Part shown: positions 12,888 through 21,085 of the stretch, one piece after another
Layout of the letters: each line of letters opens with the position of its first letter
Position numbering within the stretch: position 1 is the first letter of the stretch
Assembly (NCBI GenBank): GCA_009663185.1
Contig: VJZX01000004.1
Span: forward strand, 125,545 to 189,544
Direction: 5' to 3'
Source: Isoptericola halalbus
GTDB taxonomy: Bacteria; Actinomycetota; Actinomycetes; Actinomycetales; Cellulomonadaceae
DNA length: 64,000 nucleotides
Position numbers and translations under genes: made by a program
The notes under the pieces: generated by a model
What the model was told of the DNA's origin: nothing
What the model saw: the letters and a program-made list of their open reading frames with translations, nothing else
Databases searched by the model: none

Positions 12888-13258
12888 TGCCTGACCAGGG
12901 TAGGAGGTGCGGCAGGATGCAGCCACGAGTCTTCGGGGCGTCAGCCGCTACCGCTGGATCAGATCACTGTAGAACTTCGAGCTTTGGCGGTAGGCCTGCG
13001 GAGAACGATGGAGGGCCGCGGAGTGGTCTCGACGCCCGAGACCGACGGTTCTGGCGAGGGCTCCACGGTGCGCTCGGCTGTCGAGGGAACTGTTGAGGTG
13101 TGGCTGCACGCGGTGGTCGGGTGTTGATAGCTCATCACAGGTGTAGCGGGGCCGGACCGCGGCGGTGACGGAGTCGTGGTCGAGGCCTTCCCAGACGAGG
13201 GTTCCCGCACGCCTCATCTGGCAGACCTCGACGTACCTGACTGCTACCGTCACCTTCC
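12888..13258. other. 371-bp stretch without a credible gene
   Basis: No frame here has a recognisable product. A minus-strand frame with a 90-residue C-terminus (ending at 12948) is open but unlike anything I know. At 13113-13128, 16 bases (GTGGTCGGGTGTTGAT) are identical to a piece of the nearby IS30 transposase gene, suggesting transposon debris. Confidence 0.4.
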
Positions 13259-13819
13259 GTGACAAGTGTGCACTTCCCGGTCCGACGTGCGCGGCAGATT
13301 CTGATTGCGTTCCTCGCCGGTCCTCTGATGACCCTGGTCGGCGCACTGCTCGTGGTCGCGGGGATCGCTCCAACTGCCTTGGGCGACGTTCTGCCGGACG
13401 GTCCGCTCTTCCGCATCGTGGCAGTGGTCGTCGGCATCGCGGGAACAGGCTTCTTCGGCCTGTCCACCGTGGTCGGCATGCGGCTGGCATTCAGGGCCGA
13501 CACGGGGCTCATCGTGGACGCCGACGGCTTCACCGACACCTCCAGTTACATCGCTGCAGGGCACGTCCCGTGGAACCAGGTCACCGGATGGAACTTCCAA
13601 GAGATCCAGGGACAGAAGAACCTGTGCATCCTGGTCGCCGACAACCAGGCGGTCCTCGACCGGATGGGACCACTGGCCCGGCTGTTCTCCCGCGGCAACA
13701 TCAAGCTGGTCGGGTCGCCGGTGTGCATCGGGCTGAACAACCTGTCCGGCACCCCGGAGGCGATCATCGCGGCGTTTCAGGAACGGATGCCCACCACGGA
13801 CGGCCACGGTGCCCGATGA
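13259..13819 (+). CDS. Two-TM hypothetical protein, STM3941-like
   Basis: A 186-residue predicted membrane protein: helices at about 13-36 and 50-74, then a ~110-residue cytoplasmic domain beginning TGLIVDADGFTDTSSYIAAGHVPW. The layout of two helices, a GLIVDxxG segment and a PW-x2-V motif resembles the STM3941 family, which has a PH-like domain of unknown function; I make this link from pattern memory. The start is GTG without a clear ribosome site. It lies between the inverted repeats flanking the IS30 transposase, so it may be a passenger gene. Confidence 0.6.
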   Translation: MTSVHFPVRRARQILIAFLAGPLMTLVGALLVVAGIAPTALGDVLPDGPLFRIVAVVVGIAGTGFFGLSTVVGMRLAFRADTGLIVDADGFTDTSSYIAAGHVPWNQVTGWNFQEIQGQKNLCILVADNQAVLDRMGPLARLFSRGNIKLVGSPVCIGLNNLSGTPEAIIAAFQERMPTTDGHGAR

Positions 13820-14134
13820 CAGCGTCAGCGCGTGAGGCCTGACGGCCCGCACGTGATCGGCCTGGTCGGAGTCGCGACCGTCGGACTCGTGGTCCTGAGC
13901 CATCACGTCGTCGCCTCCGACTCCCCCGTCCGATGAGCGGCTCTCCGAAACCGACCGTGTAGCCCCGAGACGGTCGGTGTCTACCCCGGACCGACGCCCC
14001 AGCCCGCACTACACCCTCCTCTGCGACGAGCCGTGTTGATCCGGTGCGCCATGTCGTCGAGATCGTGCATCGAGTAGGGGCGGGAACGCGTTCAGCGCGA
14101 GACTGACAACGCCTAGAGAGCGCCGGATCGGCAG
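13820..14134. other. Intergenic stretch with a hairpin and IS debris
   Basis: No credible gene is seen. ACCGACCGT (13950-13958) and ACGGTCGGT (13970-13978) form a perfect 9-bp stem with an 11-nt loop, a possible terminator for the preceding membrane-protein gene. The right part holds the IS30 remnant annotated separately. Confidence 0.45.
14030..14082 (-). pseudogene. IS30-family transposase fragment
   Basis: The minus-strand translation reads RPYSMHDLDDMAHRINT, matching RTYSMRDLDDIADRINT near the C-terminus of the intact transposase at 14554-15714. At DNA level about 42 of 50 positions agree with 14639-14688. The flanks do not align, so this is a short scar of a second, diverged IS30 copy in the same orientation. 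Confidence 0.7.
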
Positions 14135-14341
14135 GTGCGCCTACGTGATCGGGTGCTCATCGACGACACATCTGGAGCCCGACGCCTCTCACACGTGGGA
14201 CTTGGACTTACCCGTGCCGAGGCGGAGGAACTCAGGGACGTGCTCGATCTCCTCCTCGGAGAGGAGCCCGGCAGGCACGAGCACGTGTCCAGCGCCGACT
14301 ACCAGCATGAGCTGACGCTCTGGATCACGGCGGTGGCTTGA
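14135..14341 (+). CDS. Small hypothetical protein
   Basis: A 68-residue frame from GTG: it begins MRLRDRVLIDDTSGARRLSHVGLGL, then a helix TRAEAEELRDVLDLLL and an H-E-H-V-S-S-x-D-Y tail. The regular amphipathic composition and the acidic C-terminus look coding, unlike neighbouring frames, but I do not recognise a function. The start may lie slightly upstream or downstream. It is inside the putative IS30-bounded segment. Confidence 0.45.
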   Translation: MRLRDRVLIDDTSGARRLSHVGLGLTRAEAEELRDVLDLLLGEEPGRHEHVSSADYQHELTLWITAVA

Positions 14342-14553
14342 CGGTGCATCGCGACCTCGAACCTCCTCGCCGGAGCCGCCAACAGGCCTTTCTCATCTCA
14401 TCAAGAGGAAGTCGCCGTCGGACTGGATACGGGTGACCGCGACCGCTTGGCCGGTGCGCTGTTCAAACTCTCCACGCCGGAACTGTCCGGCCCGATCATC
14501 GACGTCGTCGAGGAGATCGAGAACGGTTGAGCTAACCATCCGGTGCGATCGTC
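14342..14553 (+). other. Possible truncated gene end before the IS30 transposase
   Basis: A plus-strand frame reads HQEEVAVGLDTGDRDRLAGALFKLSTPELSGPIIDVVEEIENG and stops at 14530. It has coding-like composition but no start codon with a ribosome site, and looks like the C-terminus of a helical protein cut off by rearrangement. No terminal inverted repeat of the transposon is visible here, although this is the 3' side of the transposase. Confidence 0.3.
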
Positions 14554-15714
14554 CTACGTCATAGCCATCCCGGCGGCGAGGACGTGTGGCCAGAACCGTT
14601 CGCTCGAGGTCGACCAGTTCAGCACCCGGCGTGGTCGGGTGTTGATCCGGTCGGCGATGTCATCCAGGTCGCGCATCGAGTAGGTGCGCAGGTCGGCGTT
14701 CTTGGGCAGGTACTGGCGCAGGAGCCGGTTGGTGTTCTCGTTGCTGCCGCACTGCCACGGGCTGCGCGGGTCGCAGAAGTACACCTCCAGCCCGAGCTCG
14801 GCGGCGAGCTCCTGGTGCTCGGCCATCTCCCGGCCGCGGTCCCAGGTCAGTGACCGTCGCAGCGCCGGCGGCAGTTGACCCAGGTCGTGGGTGAGTGCTC
14901 GACGCACCGCGTCGGCCTTGATGCCGCCCGGCAGCGGCACGATCCGCACGTACCGGGTGTGGCGCTCCACGAGCGTCGCGACCGCCGATGGGCGCCGGCC
15001 CATGACCAGGTCACCTTCCCAGTGCCCGAGCTCGGACCTCTCGGTCACGACCGCGGGTCGGTGATGGATCGAGACCATGTTCCGCAGACGGCCACGGCCG
15101 TGGGACTTCTGCTTGCCGCGTGGACGGCGCACCGACCGGCCCGAGCGCAGGTGGTTGGCTGCCCGCGGTCCCAGCTCGCGGCGCCCAGCGACGTAGATGC
15201 TGCGGTAGATCGTCTCGTGCGACACCCACCGCAACGGGTTATCCGGGTGCTGGCGACGCAGCCAGACCGAGATCTGCTGCGGTGACCAGTCCTCCTCCAG
15301 CCGGCCGCGGACCAGGGCCAGCAAGGCAGGGCTGGAGGCCAGGCGTGACGGGCGAGGCCGCCGCGCCCGCTCCCACGCGGCCTGGTCCGCGGCGCCCGCC
15401 CGATAGGCGGTCCGGCCACCGTTGCGCGCGATCTCCCGGGAGACCGTCGACGCCGACCTGCCCAGCCGGGCCGCGATCGCACGAGCCGACAGGCCTGCCG
15501 CGATGCCGCGGGAAATCTCCTCGCGGTCGACCCCGCTCAGGTGCCGGGGGCTCCGCCGTCGAACCGCGGGTCGCACACCGCCGGTCCTTGCCAAGAACCG
15601 GCGCACCGAGTCAGGGCCCGCACCGATCGTCCGCGCGATCAGACGACTCGAATCACCCTCACGCCACCGCTCCCACAACACCCGCTCCTGTTCCGCAGAG
15701 AACCCCACACCCAC
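14554..15714 (-). CDS. IS30-family transposase
   Basis: A 386-residue DDE transposase of full length. An N-terminal helix-turn-helix region (AIAARLGRSASTVSREIARNGG, about 81-102) precedes the rve catalytic core: first Asp in GHWEGDLV, second in TWDRGREMAEH, and the Glu in SNENTNRLLRQYLPK, followed by the IS30 C-terminus. Nothing is broken, so it may be active. A 41-bp inverted repeat copy lies 23 nt upstream of the start. Confidence 0.95.
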   Translation of the reverse strand: MGVGFSAEQERVLWERWREGDSSRLIARTIGAGPDSVRRFLARTGGVRPAVRRRSPRHLSGVDREEISRGIAAGLSARAIAARLGRSASTVSREIARNGGRTAYRAGAADQAAWERARRPRPSRLASSPALLALVRGRLEEDWSPQQISVWLRRQHPDNPLRWVSHETIYRSIYVAGRRELGPRAANHLRSGRSVRRPRGKQKSHGRGRLRNMVSIHHRPAVVTERSELGHWEGDLVMGRRPSAVATLVERHTRYVRIVPLPGGIKADAVRRALTHDLGQLPPALRRSLTWDRGREMAEHQELAAELGLEVYFCDPRSPWQCGSNENTNRLLRQYLPKNADLRTYSMRDLDDIADRINTRPRRVLNWSTSSERFWPHVLAAGMAMT

Positions 15715-15737
15715 CTCCGGTCGACATCTTCACCTGA

Positions 15738-15778
15738 GGTGATGCGTTGGTGGGTTGAGACCGCCACCGTTTGCGACG
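15738..15778. repeat. Right copy of 41-bp inverted repeat
   Basis: Inverse complement of 12847-12887 at about 36 of 41 positions, with core TGGTGGGTTGAGACCGCC. It sits immediately upstream of the IS30 transposase gene and is its best candidate terminal repeat. Confidence 0.65.
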
Positions 15779-15968
15779 GTTACCGCTGGCCGGCGCCAGC
15801 ACGGACAAAGGTTACGGTGCAAGCATGTGGATGCACGGCACAGAAGAGTGGTGGGGAGAACTCCTTCTCTCCCGATGAGCGTCATGGGAAGCAAAGGGGT
15901 ACCTGATCAACTCGCCGCCATGTGGGCCGGGATGGCGCAACCACACGGACCGCAGGTGAAGGGGTGTC

Positions 15969-16463
15969 GTGCTCATGGCTGTCGCAAAGTGGGCCACCAT
16001 CGGTGTTGGGACACTGACGGCAGGTGTCCTGGTGACGGCCGTTGCGTTGGCAGTTCAGCTCAGAAGCGGCGATCCGCTGGCGTCGATCGCCACCGACGAG
16101 GCAGCGGCCTTCTGCAGCGATCGCGTCGCGGAACTTGTTGACCTCGACTACGGTGAGATCACTGGCGTTTTGGAGGCAGATTCGGCACTTGCTTCGGATG
16201 TCGTTTTGTGGCAAGAGCAGCGCCACGCACCGGCGATCACTGGCATCCGGTCGCCCCTGCGTTCGGTGAGCTCTCTGGATGAGCAGGTCTACGTCTGCAT
16301 ATATGAGGGACTGTTCGTTGCTCCAGCCGGGCCAGCCGGCAACCCCCAGCACACCAGCTTGACCATGATCTTTGTCCCGGGATCGCGCCCATTGATGGAC
16401 TCGCAGGGGCATGCCGACCACATCCTGAGCTTCCGGCAGTGGTGGCTGGACCACCAGAAGTAA
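15969..16463 (+). CDS. Membrane-anchored hypothetical protein
   Basis: A 164-residue protein with one N-terminal hydrophobic helix (about 8-29) and an otherwise soluble, probably extracytoplasmic domain containing three cysteines or fewer and the segment YVCIYEGLFVAPAGPAGNPQHTS. I do not recognise the family. The GTG at 15969 follows GAAGGGG at suitable spacing; an ATG two codons later is possible. It lies just outside the right inverted repeat, followed by a lipoprotein gene on the same strand; both look like island orphans. Confidence 0.6.
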   Translation: MLMAVAKWATIGVGTLTAGVLVTAVALAVQLRSGDPLASIATDEAAAFCSDRVAELVDLDYGEITGVLEADSALASDVVLWQEQRHAPAITGIRSPLRSVSSLDEQVYVCIYEGLFVAPAGPAGNPQHTSLTMIFVPGSRPLMDSQGHADHILSFRQWWLDHQK

Positions 16464-16611
16464 CTCAATCCTTCTCAGTGCTACTTCTTGCCTTCGGGAC
16501 CAGGTGACGGAGGTCAACGACGACGGGCAGGTCGCCGGACTCACCAGCTCTACGTCAATTCTGGCAATCTGGCGTAGTGGGAACGTCTCCTTGAGTGGAG
16601 CCGCTGACAAC

Positions 16612-17223
16612 ATGCATCAACCCTGGGTGGGTGTACGGCTAGGTGCCGCCGTGCTGACGAGCGCGCTGGTCGTGGCGGCCTGCGCACCTGAGTCGGGATC
16701 GTCGTCGGCGGAGCCATCCCCGGCCTTCTCGCCACCCCTCCCGGCCGGCATCTCGTTGGACGAGGTCGCCGACCAGCAGGCGGTCGACGAAGCGCTGACG
16801 CCGTTGTGGGACCTGGTCGAGGGTGATGGAGCCCGCGACTCGGGATACGCGCGCGCGGTCGTGGATGTCGAGCACCGCGGCGCGACAATCCTGTGGAAGG
16901 GCACGCCGCCGCGGCCTGTCCGCGAGCTGGCCGGGGTCACCGAGACCGGGGTGACTATTGACGTCGCTGAAGCACGCTACAGTCAGGGCGACATCACGGA
17001 CGCCGCACGGAACCTTTTCGATGCTGCCCGCGCCGGCGAGCTGCCGATGCCCACCGGAGTCGGCGCCAACGACAGATTCGACGGTCTGGTGGTGAGTTTC
17101 GACGCCCCGAGGCTCGCTGAGCACGGGACGGCGTCACTCGTTAGGGACGTGGAGTCGATTGCGGGCATCCCAACCGCCGTGACCATGGCATCGCTCGGTG
17201 CGGAGGCGATAGTGCACGGCTGA
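16612..17223 (+). CDS. Putative lipoprotein
   Basis: A 203-residue exported lipoprotein of unknown role. The signal peptide MHQPWVGVRLGAAVLTSALV leads to lipobox VAAC with Cys24, then a Ser/Pro-rich linker (about 25-45) and a mixed domain with WKGTPPRPVRELAGV. The frame is open back to 16504, but the ATG at 16612 puts the signal peptide at the N-terminus. No enzyme motif is seen. It follows the anchored hypothetical gene by ~150 bp. Confidence 0.65.
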   Translation: MHQPWVGVRLGAAVLTSALVVAACAPESGSSSAEPSPAFSPPLPAGISLDEVADQQAVDEALTPLWDLVEGDGARDSGYARAVVDVEHRGATILWKGTPPRPVRELAGVTETGVTIDVAEARYSQGDITDAARNLFDAARAGELPMPTGVGANDRFDGLVVSFDAPRLAEHGTASLVRDVESIAGIPTAVTMASLGAEAIVHG

Positions 17224-17525
17224 TTGAGCCTTTCCCACCCGATGGCCTGATGTAGACGCTGGGTGAGCTCGTCCAGCAGGTAAGGGGCGTACAGGCGGGA
17301 CTGGACGGGGCGCAGCTCGTCTACCCCTCGTCCGCTTTTACCGTGGGGACGGTCGCTGGCCGCCGGGTGGGCTGCCTGTCCGTAGCGCACAGCGGGCGTC
17401 CCACTCGGGTTACGAGCTTCGCGACGTCGACCGCCTGGACATGCAACTCGACCGCGTGGTGGCGCGCCAGACCTGACCGGTCCGGACCTCCCCGGGCATA
17501 GCGGACATAAGCGATCGCTATCGGC
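17224..17525. other. Stretch without a credible gene
   Basis: On the minus strand a short frame reads DELRPVQSRLYAPYLLDELTQRLHQAIGWERL and stops just before the lipoprotein end; on the plus strand GYELRDVDRLDMQLDRVVARQT is readable. Both look like protein scraps rather than genes. Nothing else is seen. Confidence 0.35.
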
Positions 17526-17944
17526 TCATTGGTTCAGGGTCACGAGCAACGTCACCGCCGTCGCGGCGGCAATCGACACCGCTATGCCCACCCGCGCGAC
17601 CACTTGCCAGCGCGTCCCGAGCGCCAGACCCGCGCCGGCGGCGCCCAGACCGAGCACAAGCCCGTAAGCGAGGCCGCCGAACGGAAGCCCGATACCCCAC
17701 GACACCCGCGCAGCCGTAGCGAGCCCGCCCCGACGACTGCCGCCAGCCACATCGGCAGCTCCGCGTTCGACGTGAGCGCCACGATGCTGACGATCGCCAG
17801 GGTCACCAAGATGGGGACGACCCCCCTGATCATGAGCGAATACCCCACGAGCACCAGCGGCGAAGGCATGTCATGCAACCTCGCGGTGGCGTCGGCGGCC
17901 ACCACCAGAGCAACGCCGAGAGACGTCAGAAGCGCTCGACGCAT
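17526..17944 (-). pseudogene. Frameshifted multi-helix membrane protein
   Basis: From ATG 17944 one frame gives hydrophobic helices (LTSLGVALVVAADATARL, VLVGYSLMIRGVVPILVTL, VSIVALTS...LAAVVGAG); a second frame then continues with WGIGLPFGGLAYGLVLGLGAAGAGLALG and ends VSIAAATAVTLLVTLNQ. The switch lies in the G-rich segment around 17725-17745. A one-base indel would restore about 140 residues with four or five helices. Family unknown; a sequencing error is an equally good explanation. Confidence 0.6.
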
Positions 17945-18315
17945 ACTCACCCTGGCTGCATCGGCTCGCTTCGCAGCCGAGGCAGGTCCTACGGGCGTAT
18001 GTGCAGCCATCTTTCGCGCGGTACTCCGCCGCCCGGTGACCGCATGCAGAGTCACATCTGCGCCCCTGGCACCACCTGGCCGCTACAGCCTCGAGGCTGC
18101 ACAACCTCAGCGCGCTGGTCGACCTGGCGTCGATCCCTCGAAACAGGCATAGCCGCCAATAGTGACATAAGGTGCTTTACCGGCTCCTTCTGGACTGCTG
18201 TCGGCGCCATGGGCAAGCATCGCCTCATGGACATCCCGCCCCGCGGTGTCGGGCGTAGCCTGAGAGCAGCCTGGTCGACGCGCATTCGCTCAGACTGCCC
18301 GGCCGTTTGTTGTGC
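17945..18315. other. 371-bp stretch without a credible gene
   Basis: Short frames only, none with a recognisable product or ribosome site. It separates the broken membrane gene from the methyltransferase, two minus-strand genes. I find no clear repeat or hairpin. Confidence 0.4.
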
Positions 18316-19131
18316 CTAGATCGGTTTCTCGGTCTGGATGAGGAACCGCTGGCTACGAACCTCGAACCCGCCGGTCCGGGCAATCTGATCGTGAATGCGC
18401 CGGAGCTGATCTCGATGACGAGCGACGTCGAAGCCGGGTGCCTGCCACGGAACGGCACGCAGCTGGAAGACCACGGCCCCGATGTCGAAGAATCTGGTGA
18501 CGATGATGGCTTCGCGCACATTGCGGGTGGCGAACCCGGCACGCATCAGTTCATCGCGTAGTCCCTCGACCGACGACGACGCTGTCCCGTCAAGGACCAC
18601 CGGGATCCCCAGAGCCTCGTTGAGCTCGAGATCGTTGCGGGCACCGACCTGCTGCGTGAGCAGCTTGCCTCCGGGCACCAGCACGCGGTGGGCCTCTGCC
18701 GCATTCAGATAGCCGTGACGGTTCAGCAAGAGATCGAACGCCGCGTCGTCGACCGGGAGAGTCGTGGTCGAGCGCTCGACCACCCGCACACCGAGAGGCT
18801 TCAGCCGACGCGCGGCAAGGGCAACATTGGGGTGATACGGCTCCACGGCCACGCTTCCCCGCGGCGGATTCAGTGAGCTGAACACCTCCCCGCCACCGGT
18901 GTCGACGTCGAGCACTCGCCGAGCACCCGCGACCAGGGCGGCGGCCATGCGTGGGTAGTCCCACGGGAGTGTCTGTCCTTCGGTTCGTCCTCGGAGGAAC
19001 GAGAAGTCCCAGCCGGCCAGGGGCGCTGACGTTGCCTCGTCGACGAGCTCGTCGAACGATCGGCGCGGTGAATCAGACAAGATCGCGTGTCCCTTCAAGT
19101 GATGACGGCGCGCCGACCTGAACCGCTCCAC
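18316..19131 (-). CDS. Class I SAM-dependent methyltransferase
   Basis: A 271-residue Rossmann methyltransferase with motif I VLDVDTGGGE (73-82), acidic post-I (VAVEPY), motif for the D-x-L-L-N segment (FDLLLNRHGY) and VLVPGGKLLTQQVG. The substrate is unknown; the Asn-Arg-His sequence instead of NPPY argues against an N6-adenine DNA methylase. The ATG at 19131 lacks a ribosome site, whereas a TTG at 19080 follows GAAGGGA at ~9 nt, so the true protein may lack the first 17 residues. It stands alone at the right edge of the island. Confidence 0.7.
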   Translation of the reverse strand: MERFRSARRHHLKGHAILSDSPRRSFDELVDEATSAPLAGWDFSFLRGRTEGQTLPWDYPRMAAALVAGARRVLDVDTGGGEVFSSLNPPRGSVAVEPYHPNVALAARRLKPLGVRVVERSTTTLPVDDAAFDLLLNRHGYLNAAEAHRVLVPGGKLLTQQVGARNDLELNEALGIPVVLDGTASSSVEGLRDELMRAGFATRNVREAIIVTRFFDIGAVVFQLRAVPWQAPGFDVARHRDQLRRIHDQIARTGGFEVRSQRFLIQTEKPI

Positions 19132-19279
19132 GAGAGCGGCCTGGGCCAGTCGTGCCTCAGCACGAGTTCGGGCGGCCCGCAGCGCTAGAGAGGATTGATT
19201 CAGCCTGCGGGCCAGTTATCTCGTCGCATCACGCCGCCGGTTCTAACACAGCGGGCAAGTCACCGGCGACTCAATTCGA

Positions 19280-20902
19280 TCAGGGCAGGCGCAGCCTGCG
19301 CATCGCGCGCAGCCCGGCGGTGACGACCCTGGACGGCCGCTCTCCCCCGATCGCGTACAGAGAGTCGAGCGAGACGCCGAACCGGGCCCCGCGCTGCACG
19401 GCGACTGTCTGCGCCTCGGTCATCGCCTCGACCGCCTCGCGGCCGTGCCGGCGTCCCTGGCCCGACGCATTGAAGCCGCCCATGGGTGCGGCCACCGAGC
19501 CCCACGCCGAGCCGTAACCGTCGTTGATCACGACCGTGCCCGCCTCGACGCGCGCCGCGAGGCGCCGGGCGCGCGCGACGTCGGTCGACCAGATGCTCGC
19601 ATTGAGGCCGTGGTCCGAGTCGTTCATGACCCGCACGGCCTCGTCGTCCGACGCCACCCGCGTCACGGACACCACCGGGCCGAACGTCTCCTCCGTCACG
19701 CACAGCGCGTCGGGCGGGACGTTGTCGAGCACGGTCGGCGCGTAGAACAGCGGCCCGACGTCGGCGCGGTGCACGCCGCCCGCCAGCGCCCGCGCGCCGC
19801 GCGCGAGCGCGTCGTCGACGTGGCGGGTGACGCGGTCGAGCTGTGCCTGGGACACGAGCGAGCCGACGTCGGCAGAGTAGTCGAGGCCCGGGCCGAGGCG
19901 CAGGTCCTTGACCGCGGCCACGAAGCGCGCGAGGAACTCGCCGGCGACGGCCTCGTGGACGACGAGGCGCTCGACGGACAGGCAGAGCTGCCCGGAGCTG
20001 GAGAAGCATGCCCGCACGGCACCGCGCACCGTCGAGGCGAGGTCGGCATCGGCGGCCACGTAGAGCGGGTTCTTGCCGCCGAGCTCGAGCGTCGCGCCGA
20101 TGAGCCGCCCGCCCGCCCGTGCTCCGACGGTGCGGCCGGTGGCTGTCGAGCCTGTGAACGCGACGTGGTCGACGTGGTCCACGAGCGCGACCCCGACCTC
20201 GCCGCCGCCCGCCACCACTGCGAACAGGTCGGCGGGAAGTCCGGCCTCCTCGAGCTGCTCGGCGACCCACAGCGCGGACAGGGTCGTCTGCGGGTCGGGC
20301 TTGAGCACGACGGCGTTGCCCGCGAGCAGCGCGGGCACGGCGTCGGCGAGCGCGAGGGTGAGCGGATAGTTCCACGCCGTGATGACGCCGACGACGCCCA
20401 CGGGGCGGCGATGGACCCGCACGCCTGTGAAGACCGGCATCAGACCCGGTTCGCGCCGGTCGGCCAGGTAGCGGGGGCCGCGCAGCGAGTAGTGACGCGT
20501 CACCTGGGCGACGTCGCCGACCTCCTCGAAGGCGCTGCGCCGCGCCTTGCCCGACTCCATCTGGATCAGGTCGAGGATCTCCGACTGGTGGTCGAGCACG
20601 AGCACGCCGAGCCGGTCGAGGACCGCGGCCCGCTCGCGCACCGGGACGTGCGCCCAGGAGCGCTGCGCGGCGCGGGCGCGCGCGACGGCGGACGCGACAT
20701 CGTCGGCGGACGACAGCGGGAACGAGGCGAGCGGCGCACCGGTGAACGGGAACGTCGAGCGGTGCGTCCCGGCGTCGTGCGACGTGACGATGCGGGCGAC
20801 GAGCGGGGCCACCACCTCGGGCTCGAGGACATAGGTGGACGTCGGGAGCTCCGGGTCGACGAGGTCGCCCAGAGCGCCGTTGCTCTCGTGCGCGGAAGGC
20901 AT
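19280..20902 (-). CDS. gabD2: Succinate-semialdehyde dehydrogenase (NADP+), GabD2-like
   Basis: Aldehyde dehydrogenase of 540 residues oxidising succinic semialdehyde to succinate, best matching the actinobacterial GabD2 group by its long N-terminal segment and C-terminal LDSLYAIGG region. Catalytic Cys307 lies in GQLCLS and Glu273 in LELGGKNP; the NAD(P) motif FTGSTATG is near 238. TAGGGT (20909-20914) ends 6 nt before the ATG with no Shine-Dalgarno, so it is probably leaderless. No GABA aminotransferase is adjacent; substrate assignment is by family. Confidence 0.82.
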   Translation of the reverse strand: MPSAHESNGALGDLVDPELPTSTYVLEPEVVAPLVARIVTSHDAGTHRSTFPFTGAPLASFPLSSADDVASAVARARAAQRSWAHVPVRERAAVLDRLGVLVLDHQSEILDLIQMESGKARRSAFEEVGDVAQVTRHYSLRGPRYLADRREPGLMPVFTGVRVHRRPVGVVGVITAWNYPLTLALADAVPALLAGNAVVLKPDPQTTLSALWVAEQLEEAGLPADLFAVVAGGGEVGVALVDHVDHVAFTGSTATGRTVGARAGGRLIGATLELGGKNPLYVAADADLASTVRGAVRACFSSSGQLCLSVERLVVHEAVAGEFLARFVAAVKDLRLGPGLDYSADVGSLVSQAQLDRVTRHVDDALARGARALAGGVHRADVGPLFYAPTVLDNVPPDALCVTEETFGPVVSVTRVASDDEAVRVMNDSDHGLNASIWSTDVARARRLAARVEAGTVVINDGYGSAWGSVAAPMGGFNASGQGRRHGREAVEAMTEAQTVAVQRGARFGVSLDSLYAIGGERPSRVVTAGLRAMRRLRLP

Positions 20903-20971
20903 GCCGTCACCCTATGCGCAGCCGGTGAAGGCCAGGTACGACGATCCTTGCGAACCGGACGCCGTTCGCTC

Positions 20972-21085
20972 TCAGCGCGACGCCCACAGCGCGACGACGT
21001 GCTCGACGTCGTCGTCGGCGACCTCGCGGACCATCGCCGTGCCGGTGCTCCCGACGAGACCGGGCGCCGTCGTCGGTTCGCTCAC
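20972..21085 (-). pseudogene. Possible GNAT acetyltransferase N-terminal remnant
   Basis: A GTG overlapping the guaB3 stop (GTGA) opens a 37-residue frame whose end, MVREVADDDVEHVVALWASR, looks like the first helix of a GNAT acetyltransferase, then stops. The next ~70 nt in another frame give no further GNAT motif. It could be a decayed gene once coupled to guaB3, or a chance tail. Confidence 0.35.

Larger units (their letters stand above)
12847..15778. mobile_element. Putative IS30-family element with passenger region, or nested IS30 remnants
   Basis: The 41-bp inverted repeats at 12847-12887 and 15738-15778 enclose an intact IS30 transposase at the right end plus about 1.6 kb containing an STM3941-like gene, a small gene and an IS30 scar. 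Ordinary IS30 elements are ~1.1-1.3 kb with a terminal repeat right after the transposase stop, which I cannot find at 14500-14553. Either one element carries passengers, or two IS30 copies recombined. No target duplication is evident. Confidence 0.4.

Noticed and set aside
12948-13490. Minus-strand open frame as a coding gene
   Set aside because: Opposite the STM3941-like gene for much of its length, no domain recognised, composition like a shadow frame.
12847-15778. Target-site duplication flanking the IS30-bounded segment
   Set aside because: Bases outside the two repeats do not match over 2-3 bp at any boundary I could define.
16983-17390. Minus-strand open frame ending LYAPYLLDELTQRLHQAIGWERL as a gene
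   Set aside because: It runs antisense into the lipoprotein gene and lacks a ribosome site or recognisable family; treated as debris.
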